Shown in pieces: positions 18,201-27,900 of a stretch of DNA of 64,000 nt (its first letter is position 1; each line of letters begins with the position of its first letter). The notes beneath the pieces are model-generated. The model saw only the letters and a list, made by a program, of their open reading frames with translations, did no database searches and had not been told where the DNA came from. This stretch comes from Rhizobium sp. CIAT894 (GTDB lineage Bacteria > Pseudomonadota > Alphaproteobacteria > Rhizobiales > Rhizobiaceae), in NCBI RefSeq assembly GCF_000172795.2, contig NZ_CP020952.1, forward strand, positions 62,001-126,000. The letters are read 5' to 3'. The position numbers and the translations under genes were made by a program.

Positions 18201-20372
18201 ACCGGGTCGCTCTGGTCAAGCACGGGTACGCGGCTTGCGACCCTGACCTTCACCAACGAGACTGCCAGCGGCTGGCAGACCGCGACTTTCACGAGCCCGG
18301 TGACGCTGACAGCCGGGCAGACCTATACGGCATCTTATCATACGAATGTCGGCAACTATTCGACGACCGCCAACTACTTCACCGCCAATGTGACGAGTGG
18401 TCCGCTGACGGCGCCGGCAAGCGGCAACGGTGTCTATAGGTATGGCAACAGCGCGTTCCCGACGACCAGCTTCGACCAGACGAACTACTGGGTCGATGTG
18501 ATGTTCAATCCCTCGAATGCGAACAACACGGCGCCGACGGCGGTTGCCGATGCGGGGGATGCGACCGAAAAGGGTGGTGTCGCCAATGGTTCGGGTGGTG
18601 TGGTTGCGAGCGGCAACGTGCTGACCAACGACACCGATCCCGATGCTGGCGACACCAAGACGGTGAGCGCCGTCAGCTTCGGCGCGACCTCAGGCACGCT
18701 TGGCTCGGCCCTGAACGGCACTTATGGCAGCCTCGTTCTCAATGCATCGGGCACCTATACCTATACGATCAACGAGACCAATTCCGCCGTGCAGGCGTTG
18801 CGCCTGTCGACCAACACGCTGAATGAAGTCTTCAGCTACACGATGCGCGATACCGCCGGCGCCACCTCCACGGCAAATCTGACCATCACCATCCATGGCG
18901 CCAATGACGCACCGGTGCTCGCCGTCCAAACGGCGACGCAGAACGCCGCCGTCGGCTCCGCCTTCTCCTACACGCTGCCGACGACAACCTTCACCGATGT
19001 CGACAGCGGTGAAACGCTGGCTTACGCGGCAACGTCTTCCGACGGCAGCGCACTACCTGCCTGGCTGACCTTCAACGCCTCGACGCGCACCTTCTCCGGC
19101 ACGCCGACGTCAGGGGGGACCTATGGTGTCAAGGTCACGGCAACCGACCTAGGCGGCCTTGCCGCCAACGAGACCTTCAACATTGCCGTGTCGGTTCCCG
19201 GCAACACGACGCCGACGGCGGTTGCGGATGCGGGGGATGCGACCGAAAAGGGTGGTGTCGCCAATGGTTCGGGTGGTGTGGTTGCGAGCGGCAACGTGCT
19301 GACCAACGACACCGATCCCGATGCTGGCGACACCAAGACGGTGAGCGCCGTCAGCTTCGGCGCGACCTCAGGCACGCTTGGCTCGGCCCTGAACGGCACT
19401 TATGGCAGCCTCGTTCTCAATGCATCGGGCACCTATACCTATACGATCAACGAGGCCAATTCCGCCGTGCAGGCGTTGCGCCTGTCGACCAACACGCTGA
19501 ATGAAGTCTTCAGCTACACGATGCGCGATACTGCCGGCGCCACCTCCACGGCAAATCTCACCATCACCATCCATGGCGCCAATGACGCACCGGTGCTCGC
19601 CGTCCAGACGGCGACGCAGAATGCCACCCTTGGCTCCGCCTTCTCCTACACGCTGCCGACGACAACCTTCACCGATGTCGACAGCGGCGAAACGCTGACC
19701 TACGCGGCAACGGCTGCCGACGGCACGGCGCTTCCTGCCTGGCTGACCTTCAACGCCTCGACGCGCACCTTCTCCGGCACGCCGACGACAGCAGGCAACT
19801 ATGGTGTCAAGGTCACGGCAACCGATATCGGCGGTCTCTCGGCCAACGAGACTTTCACTATCGCTGCCGGGACGGCGCCAGCGACCTACAGCCTGTTCTC
19901 CGCCTCCAGCACGCCGACCCAGACGAACCTCAACGACGGCCAGCAACTCGAACTCGGCGTCAAGTTCACCTCGAGCGCCGCCGGCGACATTACCGGCATC
20001 AGGTTCTATCGCAGCGCCAACGACAACGGCCAGAACGTCGTCGACCTGTGGAGCTCCACCGGCACCAAGCTCGCCACCGCCACCTTCAGCAACACCACGG
20101 CGAGCGGCTGGCAGACGGCGAACTTCACAACACCCTTCACCATTGCCGCCAACACAACCTATGTCGCCTCCTATCACACAACAGGCGCCTATGTGGCGAC
20201 CGGCAGCTTCTTCACCGCCGCCGTCACCAGCGGCCCGCTGACGGCACCAGCCAGCGGCAACGGCCTCTATGCCTATGGCGGCTCCGCCACCACAGGCCTC
20301 TTCCCGACCAGCACTTTCAATTCAGCGAATTACTATGCCGATGTGGTCTTCCGACCGCAGCTTGCCGCGTGA
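15201..20372 (+). CDS. Giant surface/secreted protein A: dimethylformamidase-like domain plus DUF4082 and cadherin/Ig repeats
   Basis: A 1723-residue protein without an N-terminal Sec signal. Residues 1-340 are low-complexity. About 345-850 resemble the C-terminal part of the N,N-dimethylformamidase beta subunit, with YRIDIYRLGYYGGMGARK, TWQAYNGWGG, HDEYW at 596-600 and GNEVYW holding Glu625 and Tyr627. An Ig-like domain (855-948), a DUF4082 domain (949-1107), two near-identical 226-residue cadherin/VCBS plus Ig units (1108-1559) and a second DUF4082 domain (1560-1720) follow. It ends in FRPQLAA. No RTX nonapeptides were seen. The start ATG has GAGAGG eight bases upstream. It is probably exported by the type I system downstream and may be an adhesin-like enzyme; the activity is unknown. 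Confidence 0.8.
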   Translation: MYRNARRWTARSLLVDSLVPQWFTFGGRERPRKPAEKHGDSAQLAAAVPTADGNKQGTLVDGADKDAALNEHDVGQATDVNGDTDGRADNSTAAPPLPDAFTTNRELGARSGHTAPSVAAGHTPGFVHFTPDANSVAFGGQSSLYRTYAGTNLIGDDPLAPYLPQSPAPTASEHGSPAVAAERVHSGKVVILESAPSAQSTAQHAGPNALAVGMPFGVCGCGYYTSPTRILDWAHGSGLLQQDGQLPGTKFTDGPDYVSTIKKAIGASVSDPLLDRDVNSFAGWRASVDLTNSAMSNGSLPGGGEMGTGTGTKGIAVLSGSVTKPPQPSAQRSLATQDLAAAAAVASNAIVLENQKQGNPESEWGLSGAGSTNIEGFATDISVDNGNTVSFKINTNSTNYRIDIYRLGYYGGMGARKVTTIQHTGLQTQPNPLRNATTGTVDAGNWAVSASWAVPSDAVSGVYIAKLVRQDGTFGENQIPFIVRDDASHSDVVFQTADETWQAYNGWGGANLYGGNGPATGQGAGRAYAVSYNRPIATRDGVGTYAGPQDYLFGAEYAGIYWLEQNGYDVSYMSGLDVDRYGSLLLNHKTYIDAGHDEYWSGQQRTNVEAARDAGVNLMFWSGNEVYWRTRWGNAYSADGTPYRTLITYKETWGPAGVSLDPSNEWTGTFRDPRLSPPAIGGGNPENSLTGQLFKVDDVGANLSAITVGYDDANLRFWRNTSVANLQPGQTATLTKNYLGYEWDEAPDNGFDPAGLVKLSSTTMPVSTYLLDYGNTTGNATATHNLTLYRAPSGALVFGAGTVYWTWGLSDNHDNEATPTDPRVQQAMVNLLADMGIQPGTLQSGLTAATGSTDTVAPTSTITVPGTVAANTTVTISGTAADTGGGVIASVEVSTDNGASWHPATGDENWTYSWTPAIAGTYTIRSRAVDDSINLETPSAGRTVTVTGPTFTSLFGGATPAVVNTDDAAAVELGVKFQSSVAGTVSGIRFYKSSLDTGTHTGSLWSSTGTRLATLTFTNETASGWQTATFTSPVTLTAGQTYTASYHTNVGNYSTTANYFTANVTSGPLTAPASGNGVYRYGNSAFPTTSFDQTNYWVDVMFNPSNANNTAPTAVADAGDATEKGGVANGSGGVVASGNVLTNDTDPDAGDTKTVSAVSFGATSGTLGSALNGTYGSLVLNASGTYTYTINETNSAVQALRLSTNTLNEVFSYTMRDTAGATSTANLTITIHGANDAPVLAVQTATQNAAVGSAFSYTLPTTTFTDVDSGETLAYAATSSDGSALPAWLTFNASTRTFSGTPTSGGTYGVKVTATDLGGLAANETFNIAVSVPGNTTPTAVADAGDATEKGGVANGSGGVVASGNVLTNDTDPDAGDTKTVSAVSFGATSGTLGSALNGTYGSLVLNASGTYTYTINEANSAVQALRLSTNTLNEVFSYTMRDTAGATSTANLTITIHGANDAPVLAVQTATQNATLGSAFSYTLPTTTFTDVDSGETLTYAATAADGTALPAWLTFNASTRTFSGTPTTAGNYGVKVTATDIGGLSANETFTIAAGTAPATYSLFSASSTPTQTNLNDGQQLELGVKFTSSAAGDITGIRFYRSANDNGQNVVDLWSSTGTKLATATFSNTTASGWQTANFTTPFTIAANTTYVASYHTTGAYVATGSFFTAAVTSGPLTAPASGNGLYAYGGSATTGLFPTSTFNSANYYADVVFRPQLAA
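18524..19879 (+). repeat. Tandem 678-bp intragenic duplication
   Basis: Two direct copies (about 18524-19201 and 19202-19879) inside giant gene A are almost identical over most of their length at DNA level. Each encodes 226 residues made of a cadherin/VCBS-type domain and a putative-Ig domain. The copies differ mainly near their ends, so the duplication is recent or kept alike by gene conversion. Confidence 0.85.
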
Positions 20373-20474
20373 AGCATTTGACGAGGTTACGAACGGGTTT
20401 CGAATGAGCCTGATACGATGCAAATGCAGGTCGCGTCGAGGGCCGCCGCGACCGCCCGCATTGAAGGAATGCCG

Positions 20475-21659
20475 ATGAACAGGATCGAGCGGCTTCCCGT
20501 GACCGTGCTCGCCGGCTTCCTCGGCGCCGGCAAGACGACGCTCCTCAGCCACGTCCTGAATAACCGTCAGGGCCTGCGGGTGGCTGTCATCGTCAACGAC
20601 ATGAGCGAAGTGAACATCGACGCCAGTCTCATTCGAGACGGCGGCTGCAACCTGTCGCATACCACGGAGACATTGATCGAGCTCAGCAATGGCTGCATAT
20701 GCTGTACCCTGCGCAACGACCTGCTGACGGAAGTGCGGCGACTGGCCGAAGAGCGGCGATACGACTATCTGTTGATCGAAGGCACCGGCATTGCCGAACC
20801 TCGCCCCATTGCCGCAACATTTTCCTTCCGCGACGAGAATAATGTTTCGCTTGCCGATTTTGCCAGGCTCGACACCATGGTCACCGTGGTCGACGCGGCA
20901 AACCTGTTGGCCGACTACAGCAGCGCCGATCTGCTTGCCGACCGCGGCCTGCAGCGCGACGGTGAGGACCGGCGCACGCTCATCGACCTGCTGGTGGATC
21001 AGATCGAGTTTGCCGATGTTGTCGTGATCAACAAGATCTCGGACGCGTCTGAAGAGGTCCGCGCAGAAGTGAGCAGGATCATCACGTCTCTCAACCCGGA
21101 TGCGCTCCAGGTGGAGACGGATTTCGGCAAGATCTCTCTTTCAACCGTCCTGAATACCGGTCTCTTCGATGAAGCAAAGGCCTCTGCGCATCCCCTGTGG
21201 CACAAGGAATTGTACAGCCCGGAAGAGCATGTTCCGGAAACGGAGGAATACGGGGTCTCGAGCTTTGTCTATCGCACTAGGCGTCCCTTCGACCCCAAGC
21301 GGTTTCGGGCATTCCTGGACGAGCCCTGGCCGGGAGTGCTGCGCGCCAAGGGCCATTTCTGGCTTGCCACGCGCCCGCGCCATGTGGGGCTGATGTCGGC
21401 TGCCGGGATCCAGCGGCGCTGCGAACCCATGGGGCTTTGGTGGGCGGCCGTTCCGCGCCAGGATTGGCCGAACCATCAGCAGTTTCGTCAGCATCTCGAG
21501 AGCCGATGGGACAGCGCCTGGGGCGACCGTCGGCAGGAATTGGTTTTTATCGGCGTTGACATGGACGAGGCCGGTGTGCGGACCGCACTGGACGGATGCC
21601 TCGCGAGCGCCGATCCGCGCGACTGGACCACCCTCGAAGATCCGTTTCCGGCCTGGTAG
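20475..21659 (+). CDS. CobW-family GTPase (COG0523 metallochaperone), copy A
   Basis: A 394-residue P-loop GTPase. The Walker A motif GFLGAGKTT is at about 14-22, [12 protein letters not shown] follows, and the metal-binding CxCC motif is Cys74-Ile-Cys76-Cys77. A CobW C-terminal domain is present ([13 protein letters not shown], then [17 protein letters not shown]). Members of this family carry zinc, cobalt or iron to target proteins; the C-terminal signature is like the zinc-linked YciC/ZigA branch. The ATG at 20475 has GAAGG seven bases ahead. It follows giant gene A by 102 bp, exactly as copy B follows giant gene B, so the GTPase probably serves the giant protein or its metal. Its metal is not known. 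Confidence 0.88.
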   Translation: MNRIERLPVTVLAGFLGAGKTTLLSHVLNNRQGLRVAVIVNDMSEVNIDASLIRDGGCNLSHTTETLIELSNGCICCTLRNDLLTEVRRLAEERRYDYLLIEGTGIAEPRPIAATFSFRDENNVSLADFARLDTMVTVVDAANLLADYSSADLLADRGLQRDGEDRRTLIDLLVDQIEFADVVVINKISDASEEVRAEVSRIITSLNPDALQVETDFGKISLSTVLNTGLFDEAKASAHPLWHKELYSPEEHVPETEEYGVSSFVYRTRRPFDPKRFRAFLDEPWPGVLRAKGHFWLATRPRHVGLMSAAGIQRRCEPMGLWWAAVPRQDWPNHQQFRQHLESRWDSAWGDRRQELVFIGVDMDEAGVRTALDGCLASADPRDWTTLEDPFPAW

Positions 21660-21743
21660 CACGGGCGTCGCGTTGGTTTCCCACTGAACAACGGTTGCCG
21701 TGAACGGGAGACCCGTCATCCTGTTCTAAATTAAAGAGTTAGA

Positions 21744-21787
21744 GCATGATGTCGTCCGAAAACCGCTCACACTTTTCGGCATCATGC
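21744..21787. repeat. Rhizobial intergenic palindromic element (RIME-like)
   Basis: Outer arms GCATGATG and CATCATGC and inner arms CCGAAAA and TTTTCGG form a two-part hairpin with a four-base bulge on one side. From memory this is a common dispersed palindrome of Rhizobium intergenic regions, close to the RIME class. Here it lies between the converging CobW A and SRPBCC genes, where it could also end transcription. Confidence 0.6.
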
Positions 21788-21792
21788 GCTAG

Positions 21793-22254
21793 TCAGGTCA
21801 AGTCGTCGCACTGCTCACGGGCATAGGCGTTGAGGCGGGAAAGTTCCTTGACGTAGATGCGATGCAACCTGCGCGGCGCAACGATGCTCTCGACGAAGCC
21901 GGCGATGCCCGTCTCGCCGTCAAACCTGGAGGTGATCTTCACCAGCGCCTGCTCGCCGTGGGGCGTCACCGTATATTTCCTGACGAGACCGGAGCTGCCG
22001 GCGTCAGTCTGGACCAGGGTTCGACCGGGCTCCGGCTCAGTGACCTCCATCCGGAGCTCCCGGACGCCGCCAGCGGATTTGATTTTGAAGCTGACGACGC
22101 TGCCCGCCCCCACGCCGCCTTTTTCAATTTGGAAGTCGTAGAAGGGGGGCGGCAGGAACCGAGCGTGAAGGTGCATGTCTGCGAGGTATCGGTAGACGTC
22201 GTCCGCGGGGGCGTCAATTGTGCGCTCGGCGGACGCGACGACGTGTTTTGCCAT
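21793..22254 (-). CDS. SRPBCC-family protein (polyketide cyclase/START-like)
   Basis: A 153-residue cytoplasmic protein with the helix-grip fold of the SRPBCC superfamily: ASAERTIDAPADDVYRYLAD opens the domain, GAGSVVSFKIKSAGG and LRMEVTEPEPGRTL form central strands, and ALVKITSRFDGETG leads to the long C-terminal helix (about 115-150). Such proteins bind hydrophobic ligands or modify small molecules, and function cannot be given. The start at 22254 has GGAG eight bases upstream; longer in-frame starts run into recombined DNA. It belongs to a small SRPBCC/DoxX/SDR island set between the two giant-protein units. Confidence 0.75.
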   Translation of the reverse strand: MAKHVVASAERTIDAPADDVYRYLADMHLHARFLPPPFYDFQIEKGGVGAGSVVSFKIKSAGGVRELRMEVTEPEPGRTLVQTDAGSSGLVRKYTVTPHGEQALVKITSRFDGETGIAGFVESIVAPRRLHRIYVKELSRLNAYAREQCDDLT

Positions 22255-22390
22255 GGTCTGATCTCCGTGTTTGTGGGTTGACGTGCTGGTTTTGTTGGCC
22301 ATCGCAGGGCGCGGCCGGCCGCTGGCGGTGATCATTCCCAAGGCGCGCAGCCCTCGCCTTCCGGGGCGATCTTGGTGATCTTCACATCGC

Positions 22391-22433
22391 CGACGCACAG
22401 AGTTCGCTGCCTGTCAGATAGGACGAGTCATCG
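22391..22433 (-). pseudogene. Remnant of an SDR gene 3' end joined to unrelated DNA
   Basis: About 42 bases nearly repeat 22971-23012, the part of the SDR gene coding for DDSSYLTGSELCV, with a two-base insertion that breaks the frame. Directly next to it on the minus strand, a different frame reads VGDVKITKIAPEGEGCAPWE and stops, which looks like the tail of another gene. This is probably a scar of illegitimate recombination that removed or shuffled genes in this island. Confidence 0.6.
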
Positions 22434-22457
22434 AGAGTCATGGATCGGCTGGTCCGA

Positions 22458-22841
22458 TCAGGTCACCTTCAAGCGGAGAGCGCTCTTTTGAAGATATATG
22501 ATCCCGAAAAGGATCAGGCCGAAGACGATTGGATGAATCCAGTCGTGATGAAAGACCGTCAACTGCAGTACGAAGGCTGCGATATCGATCGGCGCCAGCA
22601 GCAGTAGGGCGGCCCACGGAGAGAAACGCGGCACCAGCACACCCGCCCCGCCGACAACCTCCAAAGCCCCGGTGACATACATGAACCAGAGGCCCAGGCC
22701 CAGATGGTTGAAATCTTCAATCATCATCGGCGTTGCTGGCAGTTTCATCGTACCGGTAGCAATGAAAACAAAGCCAATGAGGCCACGCAGAACCCAAAGA
22801 GTAGTCTTCCCGCGAGGTTTTAGTAGAGAATCTTCAGACAT
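22458..22841 (-). CDS. DoxX-like membrane protein
   Basis: A 127-residue membrane protein with four hydrophobic helices: WVLRGLIGFVFIATGTMKL, LWFMYVTGALEVVGGAGVL, ALLLLAPIDIAAFVLQLTV and HPIVFGLILFGIIYL. The first helix ends in the GTMKL motif of DoxX-like families, and the glycine-rich second helix is also typical. The role of DoxX proteins is generally unclear, with links to quinone metabolism and redox stress. It precedes the SRPBCC gene on the same strand, with the recombination scar between them, and lies downstream of the SDR gene. Confidence 0.75.
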   Translation of the reverse strand: MSEDSLLKPRGKTTLWVLRGLIGFVFIATGTMKLPATPMMIEDFNHLGLGLWFMYVTGALEVVGGAGVLVPRFSPWAALLLLAPIDIAAFVLQLTVFHHDWIHPIVFGLILFGIIYLQKSALRLKVT

Positions 22842-22947
22842 GGGATCACCCGCCTATTCCAATGAGCGATGGTCAAATCCATTCCGCAAACTCATCCGCC
22901 TCGAATGGAGCGGATGAGTTTGCTATGCTTGGAGGTCGCACGAACTG

Positions 22948-23697
22948 TCAGACCTGGTTCCAGCCGCCGTCGACGCAGAGTTCGCTGCCTGTCAGATAGG
23001 ACGAGTCATCGGAGGCCAGGAACAGGACGGCTTTCGCGATCTCGTCGACGGTGCCGCTGCGGTGCATGGGAATTTGGGCATGCACTTGGGTCTTGGTCTG
23101 CTCGATCATGTCCTCGCTCACACCCGATTTGCGCGCCTGGTCGGTATCGATGTAGCCGGGCGCCATGGCGTTCACCCGTATGCCCTTGTCGATGAGTTCC
23201 ACCGTGAGCGAGCGCGCCAACGAGCGAATGGCAGCTTTGCCCGCCGAATAGACGCTGACATAGGGCATGCCCTTGGTGGTCAGGGTCGTGGTGTTGAGGA
23301 CGATCGAGCCGCCGGAAGTCATGAGCGGCAGGAGCTTCTGGATCGTGAAGTAGGTTCCCTTGAACGTACAGGCGATCGTGAAGTCGAATTCTTCCTCCGA
23401 CATGTATTCAAACATGTTCGGCCGCGCCGCGCCGGCATTCGCGAAGATGGTATCGATACGGCCGTACCGTCTCTCGACAAATTCGCGAAGCGCCTGGATG
23501 TCAGCCATCTTGGAAATGTCGCAGCGGATCGCGTCGGCGCCATTTCCGATGGTCTGCGCCGCAACATCGAGCCTTTCCTGATCACGCCCAGTGATGACGA
23601 CCCTGGCGCCTTCGCGTGCGAACAGCTTGGCGGTCGCGAGCCCCATTCCATCACTGCCGCCAGTGATGACAGCGATCTTTCCTTCCAATTTACCCAT
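22948..23697 (-). CDS. Short-chain dehydrogenase/reductase
   Basis: A 249-residue classical SDR. The NAD(P) motif GGSDGMG is near residue 12-18, NAGAARP and the serine region NTTTLTTKG follow, the catalytic YSAGK is present, and the C-terminus DDSSYLTGSELCVDGGWN is family-typical. The start at 23697 has AGGAG upstream; the longer open frame has no such signal. It is divergent from a LysR-type gene, which usually means that the regulator controls it. The substrate is unknown. Confidence 0.88.
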   Translation of the reverse strand: MGKLEGKIAVITGGSDGMGLATAKLFAREGARVVITGRDQERLDVAAQTIGNGADAIRCDISKMADIQALREFVERRYGRIDTIFANAGAARPNMFEYMSEEEFDFTIACTFKGTYFTIQKLLPLMTSGGSIVLNTTTLTTKGMPYVSVYSAGKAAIRSLARSLTVELIDKGIRVNAMAPGYIDTDQARKSGVSEDMIEQTKTQVHAQIPMHRSGTVDEIAKAVLFLASDDSSYLTGSELCVDGGWNQV

Positions 23698-23826
23698 ATT
23701 CGTCTCCTGCATTTGAAAGTTCCTCGCCGAAACCGGCGGGACCGAACCCTTGAAGGGTTGCGATATGTATGCAGGGGTTTTTGGCATCGACAAAAAAGAA
23801 TAACAATTCCATAATATCCTTACTGC

Positions 23827-23842
23827 CATCCATAAATGGATG
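23827..23842. promoter_or_regulatory. Candidate LysR-type operator
   Basis: A perfect inverted repeat, CATCCAT-AA-ATGGATG, lies in the 171-bp divergent region between the SDR gene and the LysR-type gene, 27 bp before the LysR start. Its place fits autoregulation and control of the SDR gene. It was found by eye only. Confidence 0.4.
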
Positions 23843-23868
23843 ACTACGCGTGACCAGCGGGGAATGAA

Positions 23869-24819
23869 ATGGAACTACAATGGGACGACGTCAGGATCTT
23901 TCTGGCTATTTGCGATTCCGGAAGCATGAGCGCGGCTGCACGACGTCTCAGGGTAAGCCAGCCCACTTTGAGTCGGAAGATTGCGGATCTGGAGTACGAG
24001 CTTGGTGAGGCGCTCTTCATCCGGGGAAACCAGGGAATCTCCCTGACAAACACTGGAAGGAGGCTGCTTCCCGCCGCGCAGGGGATGGCGCAATGGGCGA
24101 CAGAAGCCAATCGTTCGCTCGACACGAAGAGCTCGCCAGCGAGCGGGTCCGTGAGCATCACCGCGGCGCCCTCATTTGCATTCGATTTACTCGCGCCGTT
24201 CGCGGATAAGCTTAGGAAGGAGCACCCAGAGATTACCCTTAAAGTTATGTCCAGCATGGAACGTCTGAACCTATCGCGTGGCGAGGTGGATATCGCGCTT
24301 AGGCTTAGGAAAAATTCCTTCGACGATCCCGATCTGATCACACTCGATGAGGTAAAGATTCCGGCGGGTGTATATGCAAGCAGAGATTATGCTCGAAGCC
24401 TTCCGAAGAACTATGACTTTAAAGACGTCAACTGGATTGCGTGGGCGGACGAATATGAGATGTTGAGCCCCAATCCAGAACTCGCGGCCAAGATTCCGGA
24501 ATTCCGCCCTGTCTTCACGTCCGACGACTATAGCGTGCAAGTCGCGGCCTGCCAGGCCGGCGTTGGTGCGATGGTTCTCCTGAAGACCCCCCATCGGCTT
24601 GAGCGACCGGGCGAACTCGTGGAACTCAATCTCGAGGCCCCGCCTGCCTCCAGCCCACCACTCGCAGTCATCTGTCACAAGCGCCTGGTCGATCTACCCA
24701 AAGTAAGAATCGTCGTGACTCTGCTCAGGCAAGAGTTCGCTAAATTGAGGGAAGGGTCAGATGCCCGAAACGGGTCGACATCACGGCCCGCCGCACTCGC
24801 GCCAACCGGACCTTCGTGA
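23869..24819 (+). CDS. LysR-family transcriptional regulator
   Basis: A 316-residue regulator with the LysR winged helix-turn-helix at about 5-62 (FLAICDSGSMSAAARRLRVS, then QPTLSRKIADLEYELG). A LysR-type substrate-binding domain follows at about 90-295. DNA-binding part and effector domain are complete, and the extra C-terminal tail (about 298-316) is low-complexity. It is divergently placed to the SDR/DoxX/SRPBCC genes and is the likely regulator of that island. The effector is unknown. Confidence 0.88.
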   Translation: MELQWDDVRIFLAICDSGSMSAAARRLRVSQPTLSRKIADLEYELGEALFIRGNQGISLTNTGRRLLPAAQGMAQWATEANRSLDTKSSPASGSVSITAAPSFAFDLLAPFADKLRKEHPEITLKVMSSMERLNLSRGEVDIALRLRKNSFDDPDLITLDEVKIPAGVYASRDYARSLPKNYDFKDVNWIAWADEYEMLSPNPELAAKIPEFRPVFTSDDYSVQVAACQAGVGAMVLLKTPHRLERPGELVELNLEAPPASSPPLAVICHKRLVDLPKVRIVVTLLRQEFAKLREGSDARNGSTSRPAALAPTGPS

Positions 24820-24965
24820 GGTTAGCGAACGCGCTCTAGCTGCCACCGCAGCCAGCTTTGCGACTTTGTCGGCTGGCGTGCGTCGAGGGTCATCATATCG
24901 GCGTAGGGAGCACCTCCCTCCTACCCCAGATTGCTGTCGTACATTCTCTTGGCAAAGGTGCCAGT

Positions 24966-27900
24966 ATGGACGTCTTGCCATGGCTGCCGAGGGGCTGGCC
25001 GATGCGGAAGGGGACGCCGCTGATGCGGAGAATTCATGTCGGTAATCGTGAGTATCTGAGTACATTTGGTGGAGCGTTGAGTATCTGTCGTGCACCCGCT
25101 GCATGGAGCGCGGTTCTTGGATCAGCAACGGTCGTGTCTTCGACGAGCAGCGATGGCTCTCCAAGCTTTGCCAATCAGGGCAGCGTAACTGTCCAATCCT
25201 CCTTTACCGGTACGGTCACATCCTCCCTGATGTCATCAGGTGACACGCAGCCGTCTCCTGCATCGTCGACGGCGATGCCGGCGCCTGGAGGTGATAGCGG
25301 TGTACAGGACAATTCGACGAAGACAGCGGCGGCTACGACGGTTTTCCAGACGCCTTCCTCGACATCGCAGCGCACGGTGCTTGGCCCGGATCCGGTCGAG
25401 GAGGCTGCGACGCTGCCTGCCGCTCCCGCGCTTACGGGTGTTACCGGCGATGCCGATAACGGCAGCACCAAGACGGCGGCGCCGGTCATCTCTTCCAGCA
25501 GTATCGCCGCGACTTCATTGGGCCTTCAGGCCTCGGTAGCATCCCTCTCGGTGGAGCCCAGCCTGGACGCTTCTGCTGAGACGACTGCAGCCGTAACGGC
25601 ACTCGCCGCACCGGTGGCGGCGGCTGCGCCGACGCCCAACAAGATCGCACTCGAAAACCTGAAGCAGGGCAACCCGATCAGCGAGTGGGGGCTGGAGGGC
25701 GACGGCGGCGGCACCATCCAAGGCTTTGCCACCGAAATCAGCACGAATATCGGCCAGACGGTGGATTTCAAGATCGCTACAGACTCCACCCACTACCGCA
25801 TCGATATCTACCGTATGGGTTATTATGGCGGGCTCGGCGCGCGCAAGGTCGACTCGATCGAGCAGCAGCTGACCACGGCGCAGATCCAGCCGCATCCGAT
25901 CGTCGACATGTCGCTCGGTCTTATCGATTGCGGCAACTGGTCGGTCTCGGCGAGCTGGCAGATTCCAACGGACGCGGTCTCCGGCGTTTATTTCGCCAAG
26001 CTGGTGCGCGAGGATGGCACCGAGGATGCCAGCATCATCCCCTTCGTCGTGCGCGACGACGCCTCGACCAGCAATATCGTCTTCCAGACGTCGGACACGA
26101 CCTGGCAGGCCTATAATGCCTGGGGCGGCGCCAGCCTCTATTACGGCGAAGTACCCGTCGATCCCGCCAACATGATCGGCTACCTGCCGCCGAACTGCAG
26201 CTGCGGCCTGCAGGCCATCGGCCGCGCCTCGGCCGTCAGCTACAACAGACCGATCATCACCAATACGAGCCCGATCGGCGGTTCGCACGATTATATCTTC
26301 GGTGTCGAATCCTCGGCCATCTCCTGGCTGGAGCAAAACGGCTACGACGTGTCCTATATCTCGGGTGTCGATGCGGCGCGCAACGGCACGCTGCTGCTCA
26401 ATCACGATGCCTATCTCTCGGTCGGCCATGACGAATACTGGTCTGCCGAGCAGCGCGCCAATGTCGAGGCGGCGCGCGATGCCGGAGTGAACCTCGCCTT
26501 CTGGAGCGGCAATGAGTGCTATTGGAAGGTCCGCTGGGAAAGCAGTATCGACGGCAGCGGCCAGGCCTACCGCACCATGGTCTGCTACAAGGAAACCTGG
26601 GGCACGAGCACCGATCCGAGCACTGTCGGCACCGGCACCTGGCGCGACCCGCGTTATGCCGATCCGGGGCAACAGCCGGAAAATGCGCTGACGGGCACGA
26701 TGTTCCAGGTGGACAGCTACCGCCAGGATACGATCTCCATCCCCTACGACTATTCGAACCTGCGCTTCTGGCGCAATACCGACGTGTCGGAGTTGAATGA
26801 AGGCGAAACCTATAATCTCGTGCAGAACCTGCTCGGCTACGAATGGGATTCCGATGTCGAGAACGGATTCCGTCCGGCTGGACTGATCAACCTGTCGCTC
26901 TCTTCGGTCTCGGTGAGCACATATCTGCGCGACTACGGCGCGACGGTCGGCGATGCGGTGGCGACCCACAGCCTGACCATGTATCGGGCGGCAAGCGGCG
27001 CACTGGTCTTCGGCGCCGGCACCGTCTTCTGGTCCTGGGGACTGAGTGACAACCACCAGGGCCCGGCCACGTCGACCGATCGCAACGTCCAGCAGGCGAT
27101 GGTCAACATGTTCGCCGATATGGGCATCCAGCCGACGACGCTCGATGCGAGCCTGATCCTTGCGACACAATCGACCGATACGCTGAAGCCAACCTCTTCG
27201 ATCAGCTCACCCGTCGTCGGCGCAAGCTTCCTCGAAGGCCAACACGTGACGATCACCGGCACGGCGCAGGATTTCGGCGGCGGCATCATTGCCGGTGTGG
27301 AAGTCTCGACCGATGGCGGCCAGCATTGGTTCAAGGCGTCAGGCCGCGAGAGCTGGAGCTATAGCTGGGTCGTCCAGGCGAGCGGAACCTACACGATCAT
27401 GTCGCGCGCCGTCGACGACAGCGTCAATATGGAAGCGCCATCGGCCGGCAAGCAGGTCACGGTCACCCTGCCGGGCACGCAGGGCCTGTGGACGCTTGCG
27501 GAAAAGCCAGCAACCGAAGTGGCGATCGATCGCGATTCCGTCGAGCTCGGACTGCGCTTCCAGGCAACGACGGCAGGCTCCGTGGAGGGCATTCGCTTCT
27601 ACAAGGGCTTCTACAATATCGGCGACCATGTCGTCAGCCTCTGGAGCGCCAACGGAACGCTGCTGGCAACAGGCGTGTCCGTCGGCGAGTCGCTCTCCGG
27701 CTGGCAGACGGTGATGTTCTCCAGCCCGATCCAGATTGCCGCCGGCACGACCTATGTGGCCTCCTACCACACCAACGGCTTCTACTCGGCCACCGAGAAC
27801 TATTTCAGCGGCACCTATGCCAGCGGCCAGCTGAAGGCGGTCGATGGCGGCAGCGTCTACGCCTATGGCGACAATGCCGGCATCTTCCCCGGCCAAAATC

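Noticed and set aside
18524..19879. Direct repeats considered as a CRISPR or insertion element
   Set aside because: The unit is 678 bp, in frame, and codes for repeat domains of a larger protein; there are no spacers, terminal inverted repeats or transposase.
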